From the NCBI GenBank assembly GCA_014529385.2, contig CM043942.1, positions 62,453,184-62,517,183 on the forward strand: a stretch of 64,000 nt of DNA, given 5' to 3'. This document shows, piece by piece, positions 51,131 to 64,000 of the stretch (position 1 is its first letter; every line of letters starts with the position of its first letter). Origin of the DNA: Adiantum capillus-veneris. Its lineage: Eukaryota; Streptophyta; Polypodiopsida; Polypodiales; Pteridaceae. Under the pieces are notes generated by a model, which saw only the letters and a program-made list of their open reading frames with translations, did not search any database and was not told the origin of the DNA. Position numbers and translations under genes: made by a program.

Positions 51131-52380
51131 TAGGCGACTCGTGGCAAAAGCGCTGCCAAGAGATCTCCTAGCCGCCGGCGAGGGACCAGTCTCCTGAGTC
51201 GACTGTGGTACTGAAGCAGGAGGAGGGGGAGAAGGAGCTGGGGGGGGGGGGGGGGGGGGGGGGGAGAAGAGAAGCGGGGCGGGACGACAGAGACAGGGGG
51301 ACGAGGTGGGGAGTGGGCGGGAGCAAAGGGCGGGGGAGGGGATGAGGAGGAAGAGGGGAAATCTGAGGGTGGAGGGGCTGGCGAGGGTGAAACGGAAGAG
51401 AAGGCTGGCGTAGGAGGCTCCTCCTGCTCAAGAGGACCAAAGCGGTTCCTCGTGGGAACCCACTGCTGCTGAGTAGGCACCTGAGGGCCACTCTGAGTGC
51501 CAGGCTGTCGCTGTGGCCCCTGGAGTCGACGGCCACGGGCCTGCTTCCACCCCTCCTCTGCTGGAGCCCTAGGCTCGGAGGGTGGCTCAGAATCTGTGCG
51601 ATGTGTCGCTGGCTGAGGCTACGGCCCAGCCTTGGCAGGCTGGGGCTGAGGCTGAGGTGCAGGTCGTGGTCTCCTCCGTGGACAGGCCTTCGCTAGGTGG
51701 CCCATCTGTCTGCAAATGAAGCACTAGTTCGGGAGACCCGAGTACTCCACACTCTGCCTAAACCAACCCCCACTCACCCGAGGCAAAAGGATGACCTTCG
51801 AGAGCGTGTGGGTATCTCTGACCAAAACTCGAATTGAAGGGATGCCGGCCGCCTTGGCAGCTACTGATGCTGCCGTACGAGGTCTCTCCAAAACAGTCCC
51901 GATGGCGGAGCCAATCCTGGAGAGCAGTGGAAGGTACTCCCTCCGTAAACCTGGAAAGCAGACTGAGATGGGGATGTCTGCCTCCTCTACGAGCACATCC
52001 GATGTTGGGTCAAAACCGTGTCGCCACTGTCGAAAGTGGGCGCGTGATGCTCGGATAGCCAGTGGACTCATAGCTATGACCTTGGAGGCCATCTCGGAAG
52101 TCTCGAACTCGATCTGGTAGTACCCCCGTCCGAGGATCTGGACATCCAAAATCTTGCCCACCTCTGCGAGAAGGCGGGCCTGGAGAAGGTCACGCAGCTC
52201 TCCTCTGCTGGGTCGGGTGCCGAGAATCTTCCAAATGACCGAGGTCGCCTGCAGACACTCTACCTCATCGGCTAGGCTCGCTTGCTCTGTCGGTGAGAGA
52301 GCAAGTCGAATGGTGGGCTCAGCGGTGTTGGGCGAGGGGGCTTCGGAGGAGTCCCTCTGAGGTGGAGCATGAGCCTCCAT
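51131..52380 (-). pseudogene. L1-type ORF1 (DUF4283-like + CCHC + Pro-rich)
   Basis: ATG at 52,380 (MEAHAPPQRDSSEAP). Residues 30-150 follow the DUF4283 pattern of plant L1 ORF1 (IWKILGTRPSRGELRD, LGRGYYQIEFETSEMASKVI, RQWRHGFDPTSD). A CCHC knuckle CFICRQMGHLAKACPRR follows a TAG at 51,724-51,726 (CAG to TAG fits). Then a Pro/Gln-rich linker with homopolymer runs, one coded by a G-run at 51,241-51,264. It binds element RNA by analogy. Confidence 0.8.
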
Positions 52381-52787
52381 TAGTGTCTGTTGCTCTGAAG
52401 GAGAAGGGCGGACGAGAAGGCCAACGCTTGAGAGCTCGGCAAGGAGAAACCAACTGAGAATCCACTGCCAGGCAATTCAAACGAGGCCTGAGGAGGAGGA
52501 GGGGGGGGGGGGATAAGGGGCTGGAGCGGCGAGGCAGCGGGCAGCGAACAACAGGGGGGGCAGCGGGCGGGGCTGCACTCTGGCTGGGCTGCGCGCAGAT
52601 TGGGTGTAAGCTCAGCAGCGCGCGTGGACAGACAGCGCGCAAGCAGGGGCAGCGTGAGGGCGAGGGCGAAGGGGGGGCTATGGCGCGGGGGAGCAAGAGC
52701 AGGGGGGGGGGGGGGGGGGGAACGCGTAGGAGCAGCAGCGAGCATTTATCTTTGAGGAAGTTACAAAGTGTGTTCCAAATTATCTCG
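52381..52787 (-). other. 5' region of L1-type LINE
   Basis: GC-rich with G-runs (52,500-52,512; 52,701-52,720). Presumably holds an internal promoter; no specific site can be named. Confidence 0.5.
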
Positions 52788-52801
52788 ACTTTTTAGTTTT
52801 A

Positions 52802-53037
52802 AGTTAAACTTTTAAGTTTTGCCCTATTCTCAGTCCCTCACCCTAGTACCCTAGTACCCTACCCCACATTTGTGGCCCGGGTTCGATGGATCCGCCTACC
52901 GAAGGGGAAGGGCCGGGTGTAGATAGCTACACCACCCAAAAAAAACAGCAGCTACATTTAAACGGAGAAACAGAGATACTGTACGATCACCAGGATCCTT
53001 ACGAGTTGGGAAAACCTCCAGGATACATGATGAGCTA
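52802..53037 (+). other. LINE A copy vii 5' region, second part
   Basis: Contains CTAGTACCCTAGTACCCTA (52,840-52,858) and GGGTTCGATGGATCC, box B-like (52,879-52,893). It also holds a short frame (YDHQDPYELGKPPGYMMS) ending at TAA just before the ORF1 ATG, which may be the true ORF1 N-terminus lost to a frameshift. Confidence 0.45.
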
Positions 53038-54036
53038 ATGATGGAGAAGGTCCAAGTGATGCTCAAATCACAGCTAAACTATATGAGGGATGACATCAGG
53101 AAGGAAATGCACGCGAGCGCTGAGAGCTACACGAACTCCATGTATGGAGACATGATGAGAGAACTAGGGAGAGAGATCCGGGGGATACAGAATGAGGAAA
53201 TTCAGGTCTTGAAAACAGAATTACGAAGCCTAATCAAGGCCGAAGTAAATGTAACAGAATGCGTTATGCAAAAGAAACTCGATGAGACAGTAGCAAGTTT
53301 TGAAGCATGGAGAACAAATATGGAAAAGCACATGGGGGAAAAAGATGCAATAATCGAGGAGCTAAAAGGAGAACTTGCAGCTTGCAAATCTGCAACTAAG
53401 GAGAAGGGAGACGACCAACCTTCGGTGCTGAAGGAGCTCGAGGACATGAAGGATCAGATGAAAGCTCTACGGGAAGGAGATGAACAGAAATCGAAAATGG
53501 CATCTTCATGGGCGGAACGTCTTTTTAAGACACAAGAAAAGGTTGATGAAGCCGAGAAATGGATTGAGGATGCGAAGAAAGGGAAGGCCCAGATGCCCGA
53601 GACCACACCTACCTCCACCATTATTAATATGACCATTGCGGAAGAGCAGAAAAGGAAGAATCGAGCTCTGCATGTGCGGGTCACAGGAGTCAAAGACAAA
53701 GAGAATGTAGATGAAGAAGTGAAGGAACTGCTACAACGCATGGGCATCACAGAGCCTACTCACACAAGTGCATGGAGAGTGGGCAAGAAAGGAATCGATG
53801 AGAAGGGAAACGTAAAGGATAGGGCACTTATTCTCCGCTTCCCGAATATAGAAATAAGGAAAGAATTTCTAAAGAAGAGGCCAACTCTTTAGAAAACCGG
53901 TATTTTCCTGGGAGATGACCTTACATTGGCACACATGCAAGAGTTGATGCCAGAGATCAGGGCAGCAAGAGAAAAGGGGAAAATCGCCTTTTATAGAGGA
54001 GGGAAAGTAGTGGTTTTGGAAAAGCGCTCATCATGA
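53038..54036 (+). pseudogene. LINE A ORF1 (coiled coil + RRM-like), copy vii
   Basis: ATG 53,038 (MMEKVQVMLKSQLNYMRDD). Coiled coil to about residue 190 (ELRSLIKAEVNVTECVMQKK, LEDMKDQMKALREGDEQK), RRM-like domain about 200-290 (NRALHVRVTGVKDKENVDEE, WRVGKKGIDE, RALILRFPNIEIRKEFLKKR), then LGDDLTLAHMQELMPEIRAA and KIAFYRGGKVVVLEKRSS. A TAG at 53,890-53,892 interrupts it. The natural stop TGA-CGG is at 54,034-54,036, and the same frame continues into APE (RIAAWNCNGS). The most complete ORF1 of family A. Confidence 0.85.
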
Positions 54037-57000
54037 CGGTGCGAGACCTATGGGGCGACACTCCGAATAGCGGCATGGAATTGTAATGGATCATATAGGC
54101 TAGATGTAGGTGCCTTTGAAGACAGCTTTAGGGACAGAGACATAGTTTTCTACTCAGAGACACACCAGATACCAGGACAGCTTATGCCACATGTGAAGGG
54201 TTGTTTATGGGAAACAGCTAGTCGACTAGACAAGAGATCTCTACGGGGTAGCCGGGGTTCAAGAGGAGTAGCAGTCTTATTTAAAGAGGAGCTGAAACCA
54301 CTACTACAGATTATCAGGAAAGATGAGCAAGCAAGGTATATGTGGGTGAGAATGAGAGCCGAGACAGGTAGATTTCTATATATCGCTATATGCTACTTCC
54401 CTCCAAGTACATTAGTCTACTCCTCACCTAAAGGACAGTCCCCTTTCTCCATATTGAATATTGACATATGGGAGTTCTCTAGAGATGGAGACATCGTTCT
54501 CTTAGGAGACTTTAATGCCAAAACGGCCAACTCTCAAGCAGTATTCTATGATACTTCTGAGGAAATGCTCAGAGAAGTGGATTTTATCATAGCGGGGGCT
54601 TACTAGAAACTCAAAGGATAAAGAACACACTGAATATGGGAGACATCTCATGGAGATGGCAACTATACATGGTTTGGCCATACTTAATGGTCTAGAGAAT
54701 TTCCCTTTATCTGGGGGATTCACATGCTTCCCGCACAGGCATGGGGCCAGTACAATGGATTATGTCATGACTTCACCAAGCTTTATTTCTAGTATCGAAG
54801 ACTTTAAGGTGGGACCCAGACCGGTTGGGATTGCAGTGGATCATGCTCTCTTGACCCTATCAATCTCCTTCCAATACAATGCCTCTCAAGCACAAAGGAA
54901 GAAGACACACACAAGATATACTTTCACGCCAGAGACTGATTCAGTATATATCGAAAAGATCTATAATAGGATGTGGGAAGCCGAGCCAGTATATACTGTA
55001 GAGGAGATTACTTCTCAGTTAACAGAGATACTACATGGAGCAGCACAAGAGGCATACCCACATACTCAACTTGATCAGAAGAGAGGATCTAGGAACATGC
55101 CTCAAAACAGTTGGTATGACGAGGAATGCAGAGAGACGAGAACCCACGTCCAGAAAGAGCTTACACTTGGGATCATCACATATAAGCAATCTCGGATTGC
55201 TCTTCGGCGTATAGTACGTCGCAAGAAAAGGGCATTCTTAGCCAAACTGGAGAAGGATTTATATCAACTCTTCATGAGTCAGGACTCACATGAGGCCTGA
55301 CGTTTATTTCACGAGCACTCACCGCCTCCGACGATTACTTCTCCTGAGATTTGGGGTCAATATGTAACATCATTATATATGGTATCTGGACAGCCTCCAT
55401 TACCAGATCCGCTAGAGCCATGCCCTGCTACTAGTACTTTCTTTACTACGGAAATGGTGAAAAAATCCATTGATAAGATGAAGACAAGAAGAGCATATGA
55501 TCATGATGGTTTAGTAGCAGAACATCTGATCCATGCTAGGGATCTACTTTCAGAAGTCCTTGCTCGTCTGTTTAATCGGGTCATGTGTGAAGGATTACCT
55601 GAATCTTGGAAATTATCTACTATCGTACCTATTTTCAAATCAAGGGATCCTATGATAACCGGGAACTACCGTACCATTATGGTAGGTCACACATTGACCC
55701 GACTGTACGCATCCATTCTTGAACAAAAATTGAGTAGATGGGCAGAGAACGAGGGCATAAGGGCAATGGGACAAGCTGGATTCAGGAGGGGTTATTCCAC
55801 TTTAGATCATATTCTTACGCTCAGAGCCATTATTCAGGAAGGAAGAGCAAGCGGGAGAAGGATGTATTGTTGCTTTGTGGATTTTCGGAAAGCTTTTGAT
55901 ACAGTACCAAGGGCCAGATTGATGCGCAGGATGCAAGAGTTAGGGGTCCCCAAAGAGATTATTTGGGGGATCATGGCCTTATACGGGTCAGCAACTGGTT
56001 ATGTACGTACTCCAGAAGGGGATTCCGACATTGTTCATTCCACCGTTGGAGTAAAGCAGGGATGCCCACTGTCCCCTACTTTATTTGGTATGTACATAGA
56101 TGAGGTATCAGATTACATTGATAGAGAGGGTGACAGAGGTGCTCAACTTGCAGGGTCATGGATCCCTTTGTTGTTGTATGCAGATGATATTGTATTGATA
56201 GCAAAATCACCAGATGGAATGTAGAGGCAGCTAGATGCATTACATAAATTCGCGGAGGACAGTGGACTGTCGGTAAACTTGGGTAAAACAAAAGTTATGG
56301 TGTTTAACACCACACCGCAATGGGTTAGGAGATCGGCACCTATATTTGCATATGGCCAGGATACAGTAGAGTACACAGATGCATACACATACCTTGGTGT
56401 GGTATTTACAGGACCGAAGTTTACTCTTAAGAAAGCAGCGGATGCTAGATTGTCCAGAGCCTCTGCGGCCTTGGGAGGGTTGGAGAGGATGTGTTCACAA
56501 GTGCAGTTTCAGGAACCATGAGCAACACTTTGGCTCTTTGATACTGTGGTGGCTTCGGCTATGCTTTATGGGGTCCAGATTTGGGGACCATCTGTGGATC
56601 AGGATAATTGGAAGTCAATGGAGAGACCTTTGGTATCTATGATTTCCCGAATGATTAGAGCCAAGGCCTCCGTACCACACGCGATTACCCGAGCGGAACT
56701 AGCTGCCCCTCCGATAGAAATTGAAGCTCTTACCAGATCAGTGTCCTTTATACATGGTTTGTGGGATACAAATAATTGCCGATATACTAGACTGGCCCTC
56801 GAATCCTCTCGACAATTAGCAATGAAAGGGGATACATCATGTTGGTATGCGCAACTGTCCTCGTGGTTTCAGAGACACGGGTTCAGTATGGAAAGATTAC
56901 CCCCCTTCCAATACTCTCTTGAGGCTCCATCACTGGCAATTACACGAACGGAGATTAATAAAATCATCCATCAGGATCTTATACAATTGGATACTAAGAG

Positions 57001-57681
57001 GACATGGGTAGACCCTACACAAGAATTGGGCACGAGGATGGCCGACTACAAAGAAACTTCCTACAGCTATCTGAAGATGGATTTTTGATTCGCCCGAGCT
57101 ACATGGATACCCACCTGTCTCATGGTTTGAGATGTGCTATTGGTCAGATTTGTACATCCTCACACCAACTGCTGGAAATTGAATTTGGCAGATTTAGGGG
57201 AATCCCACCTGAGAGCAGAATTTGCAAGTTATGTGGAATGGAGCCGGAGACAGAATTACACTACATATGCCATTGCACCGTATACTATGAGATACGTGGG
57301 CGTTTCCATTGCCTATTTAAAGAAGGCTTTGGACCTCTAGATAGAGTCATGCAATACCAAGATCAAAGATGCTTAGGCTTGTACCTACTGGAACTACATC
57401 GGCACAGGGATAATCTAATGAGAAGACAAAGAGCACTACAGCTTCAGAGGAAGATCACAGATTTCTTCGGATTGAGAGAAGCAGGAGTGGAAGGAGAAGC
57501 AAGAGGCCAGCAGCCAGCACAAAGGAGTACCCACATTCATACCAAAGGCACCCTCATTGACAGGGCGATTGAGCTTAGGAAATCGAGACGACCACGACCG
57601 AGATGCAGAAGCACACTTCACCGGAGGAGACGACAACAAAGGATTAGAAGCATTCTAGCCAGACACCCAGAATACTCCTAA
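54037..57681 (+). pseudogene. LINE A ORF2 (APE-RT-CCHC finger), copy vii
   Basis: About 1,210 codons when frames are followed. APE: AAWNCNGSYR, SETHQ, GSRGVAVLFKEEL, GDFNAKT, STMDYVM, VDHALLTLS. RT: TGNYRTIMVGHTLTRLYASI, YCCFVDFRKAFDTVPRA, GVKQGCPLSPTLFGMYIDEV, LLLYADDIVLIA. Finger: RICKLCGMEPETELHYICHC. Basic C-terminus RSILARHPEYS, stop at 57,679-57,681. Breaks: frameshifts near 54,600 and 57,050; TGA 55,298 (TGG expected), TAG 56,222 (CAG expected) and TGA 56,519 (CGA expected). Otherwise close to intact. Confidence 0.9.
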
Positions 57682-57851
57682 GAAGTTTATTTAATACTTT
57701 GTATTTAGTTTTTCACATCTATTTTCACACTTTCACACTTAGTACTTTAGTACTAAGGTACCCAAACATTGTAACAGATTCACCACTTTTGTATCAGTTT
57801 GGTCTCATAGGTCATTCTGGCCTTTTGAAGACGTTAATATAACATTTCATT

Positions 57852-57854
<3 letters not shown>

Positions 57855-57940
<86 letters not shown>
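57855..57940 (+). repeat. (TC)n joining LINE A copy vii and LINE C copy ii
   Basis: About 40 units with one TTC interruption near 57,932. Confidence 0.95.
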
Positions 57941-61654
<3,714 letters not shown>

Positions 61655-62025
61655 TGGCAAGAGAGAGAGAACTTGAGAAAAAAAAAAGCATAAGCTTTTA
61701 ATTTTTCAGCCTTTGAAGCTTTTGGGGCTCTGCTTTTGGCATCCCTTGTACCTTTAAATATGTGAGAAGACCTCTCACAACTCAAAGCATCTGGACGCAG
61801 AGTCTGAGTGTGAGCGCCTGCCCGCACTCTTGTACTTTGAACTCAAATTGATACAAAAAGAAATACCGAAAAGGGTGTCAGTCTTTGGGGCCAATATCTC
61901 TAGGCACGGAACTCCACCGGGCCAATGTCGAATAAATTGTGAACTGTGAACTGTGAACTGTTTTGAAGTGGTTATTTGGTGCTATCGTGGTAGATTCTTG
62001 ACTTGGAGTGTCCAAGTCTATGACA
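61655..62025 (+). repeat. 5' LTR of chromovirus X copy 3
   Basis: TGGCAAGAGAG...CTATGACA, 371 bases. Compared with the 607-base copy 1 LTR it lacks about 230 bases of the first part. Contains GGGGCCAATATCTCTAGGCACGGAACTCC and a triple GTGAACTGT repeat near 61,936-61,960. Confidence 0.8.
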
Positions 62026-62026
62026 A

Positions 62027-62038
62027 TGGTATCAGAGC
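62027..62038 (+). promoter_or_regulatory. Primer binding site of chromovirus X copy 3
   Basis: TGGTATCAGAGC, complementary to initiator tRNA-Met, one base after the LTR. Confidence 0.9.
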
Positions 62039-62215
62039 ACGGCCAATTTCTCTTCTACGGGAAATCCGATCCCAAAAAAAATTTTCGTGGCACCTATGGC
62101 TTAAGGCAAGGATCAGTCGACTCCCTCTACATCTGGAGATGCGGGAAGGGATCACAACCAAGATTGACGCGAGGAGTATGACCCGCCTTGGCCTACTCAG
62201 GCGGAGCGTCGAGAG

Positions 62216-63828
62216 ATGGAGCGCCGACAATTGATCGACGATGCAACAAAGATGATGCTTAATTTTGCCAAGGACCCGAAAATGGCAAAATATATGAGCG
62301 AGACCTCTTTGGAGGAGGTGCATACGGAGTGGCAAAAAACCATAACACCACCCCCAAAACCCGCTCTCAAGAAACCTTTTGCTCACAAGAAATATACAGA
62401 GAAGGAATTAGAAGAGGTGGTTGATGCACTGATTGCTCAGCTTTTTGACGTGCAAGACAAAGCTGAAAAGCACGGCAAAAACAAAAGAAAGATGCTAACT
62501 TCTCGAGTTATTTGGGTCGTCAGTCTACCTTTGAAAAAGCAAGAAAACAGAAGAAGCGTGTTCGATTCGAAGGAGTATCCAGTTCTTCTTCTTCTTCTTC
62601 TTCTTCTTCTTCTAACAATTCTACTAGCTTATCTGATTCGAGCAAAGAAGACAGAAAAGGTAAAAAACGAAGCAAGCAGCAACGCTTCGGAAAGGGCAAG
62701 AAAACAACAAAGAAGTCTAAATCTCACCCAGTGAGTGACAGTTCTACAGAGGATTCGTCTATAGACAGTTCGGACTCTAATGAGAGCAACTTTTATGCAA
62801 AGAAGAAGAATTTTTACAAAGCCGACCCTAAGGCTTTGTCTTTTGTACAGCAGTTTGACATTGCTTTCGCGGGAGGACGTTACTCAAAGCACTCCAAGAT
62901 TCAGAGAGCTGCCTCTTACTTTAAGGGGAATGCTCGAACTTGGTGGTCCACGCTTCTTTTAAGCAAGACTGCGCCAGTTAAATGGCTGAAATTCAAGAGG
63001 CTTTTTATTTCTTCTTAGTTGACTCAAGAGTATGAACGGGATATACGAACTGCTTGGAACCATCTTCGGATGACCAAGAAAGATACAGTGGATGCTTATT
63101 GCGAGAGATTCTAGAGCTCTTTTCTACACGCCTCTTCATTTAAGAAGATCTCGTTCAAGGAGCAGATGAAAGGTTTACCTTGGGTCTACCTACAGAGATC
63201 CGAGATCACTGCTTGGAACAGAAGTCAGCTTCTATTCAGGAGTTGATGAGTCATGCAAAACGGGGTTTTGCCATTCACTCTGGTAGTCTGACCTACCCCA
63301 CTGATGAGATCATGACACAAAGAGCTGAACAGAGTTCGACAAATGAAAGTAGAAAGAGAAAGAGCAACTCAGAAAAGAAAGATGCACGACCCAAGCTTAC
63401 TCCTCAGGAGCGAGCTCGCTTCATCAGGGAGGGGAAGTGCTTTGGATGCGGGGAATCTGGACATATCTCCGCGAAGTGCCCTAAAAAGTCACAAAAAGAA
63501 CAGAACGACAAGGACGACGAAATGCCTGAGAGTTCGAGAGCAGCGGAGGAACGTGTAAGAAAAGACAAGATGAAGACAGGACTAGTTCCAGATTGCGTGG
63601 GTACCGATCCGAGCACGATGGACGAGAGTACAGAACTTTGCCTAGCTTGGGGCAAAGTGAAGGACCAAGAAGCCCAAATCTTCTTTGATGGAGGAGCCAA
63701 GGCCAACTTCATTTCACCGGAATTGGCGGTGCAGCTCGAGATCACTCTCGATCGGATGGGACCACTTGCAAAGGCTGTTCTAGCGGCACCCGGCAGGGAC
63801 ATAGCCATTTGTAAGGTGCAGCGGAATG
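62216..63828 (+). pseudogene. Gag with zinc knuckle and protease start (chromovirus X copy 3)
   Basis: MERRQLIDDATKMMLNFAKD starts the open part; the true start may be slightly upstream. An acidic/Ser-rich linker (a run of 12 Ser from 62,579) follows a frameshift near 62,505. Capsid: KALSFVQQFDIAFAGGRYS, NARTWWSTLLLS, then EQMKG with a frameshift to LGLPTEIRDHCLEQKSASIQ. Knuckle CFGCGESGHISAKCPKK (standard C-x2-C-x4-H-x4-C). Protease start FFDGGAKANFISPELAVQLE. Stops TAG at 63,016-63,018 and 63,112-63,114. No RT within the window. Confidence 0.8.
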
Positions 63829-64000
63829 AATGTTGTATTTTCTCAAGATTAGTGATCTTTATTGCTCAAGGTTCCTTTTAGTTCTTAGGGAAAGAGAGAG
63901 CTTTCCGTCTTATGGAGAGTGCTATGATCACAAACAAAGTGAGTGGATATTGTGCGTGCAAGTGAATGAGACTGAGAGAAGGAGAGAGAAGAGATACGAC
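63829..64000. other. Foreign sequence, possibly the edge of another element
   Basis: After KVQRNE the protease homology ends and TGTTGTATTTTCTCAAG begins. A TG start fits an LTR edge, but the partner end lies outside the window. Confidence 0.35.

Larger units (their letters stand above)
45929..52787 (-). mobile_element. L1-type LINE, full length, with target-site duplication
   Basis: GC-rich minus-strand element. Right end: 5' region; left end: poly-A (poly-T on plus, to about 45,937). GACTTTTTAGTTTT is found at 45,915-45,928 and 52,788-52,801, a 10-14 bp target duplication in the 5' region of LINE A. ORF1 has DUF4283-like and CCHC parts; ORF2 has APE, L1-type RT (VRQGCPLAPFLF, FADDSALY) and a C-terminal domain. 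It belongs to a different clade from families A-C. Confidence 0.95.
61655..64000 (+). mobile_element. Chromovirus family X, copy 3 (5' LTR and gag)
   Basis: Plus-strand element inserted into LINE A copy viii: LTR, primer site TGGTATCAGAGC (62,027-62,038), gag with CCHC knuckle and the start of the protease. Homologous LTR sequence at 18,281 and 25,786 in opposite orientation. Protease sequence stops near 63,828, where other DNA begins. Confidence 0.85.

Noticed and set aside
51131-51536. Proline-rich frames as a separate gene
   Set aside because: They are alternative frames over the G-runs of the L1 ORF1 linker, between the CCHC knuckle and the end of ORF1.

Overview
This is a nuclear window from a vascular plant with a very repeat-rich genome. 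Three things point that way: a spliced calcium-dependent protein kinase (CDPK) gene with ordinary GT-AG introns, plant-type L1, chromovirus and CACTA transposons, and introns tens of kilobases long. My best guess is a homosporous fern or another large-genome non-flowering plant, but this rests on general impression and not on any match. I see one host gene; almost everything else is transposable-element sequence, mostly decayed.

Layout. 1-5,050: a minus-strand Ty3/gypsy chromovirus remnant whose reverse transcriptase has been replaced by unrelated DNA. 5,050-10,440: two CACTA (En/Spm-like) remnants, the first apparently inserted in the TNP2 gene of the second, then TATGG-rich repeats. 10,440-12,650: a degenerate minus-strand gypsy element. 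13,492-39,520: the CDPK gene on the minus strand. Seven exons are visible (kinase C-lobe, autoinhibitory junction, four EF-hands). A 24.5 kb intron separates EF-hand 1 from EF-hand 2, and the intron upstream of the first visible exon runs more than 24.4 kb to the window edge, so the N-terminal kinase exons lie outside.

The introns are filled by three related non-LTR (LINE) families, here called A, B and C. All are on the plus strand, antisense to the kinase gene. They share a layout: coiled-coil/RRM-like ORF1, apurinic endonuclease (APE), reverse transcriptase (RT), C-terminal CCHC-type finger. They also share a 3' end of a short GGTC...GGCC hairpin, then GACGTTAAT, then a (TC)n tail. Seven of the ten copies begin directly after a (TC)n tract, so LINE-(TC)n-LINE-(TC)n chains form; the best runs from 39,534 to 61,654 and holds five copies. 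The simplest reading is LINEs that insert into (TC)n and thereby into the tails of earlier copies. In every copy where the junction survives, ORF1 and ORF2 are in one frame separated by a single stop (TGA-CGG or TAG-GGA), which suggests stop readthrough or reinitiation.

Later insertions sit inside these LINEs: a full-length L1-type LINE (minus, about 45,929-52,787, with a target duplication), a complete LTR element with gag and a protease-like remnant but no RT or integrase (30,265-34,645, LTRs about 2% diverged, 5-bp duplication ACTAC), three pieces of a second chromovirus family (18,281-20,765; 25,465-26,231; 61,655-64,000), and a solo LTR (26,465-27,293, duplication TTATG). A tandem array of tRNA-related SINE-like units (15,552-16,350) carries a 3' end resembling that of the LINEs. 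Many nonsense codons across these elements are TGG, CAG or CGA changed by a single C-to-T or G-to-A step, as expected from deamination of methylated cytosine.
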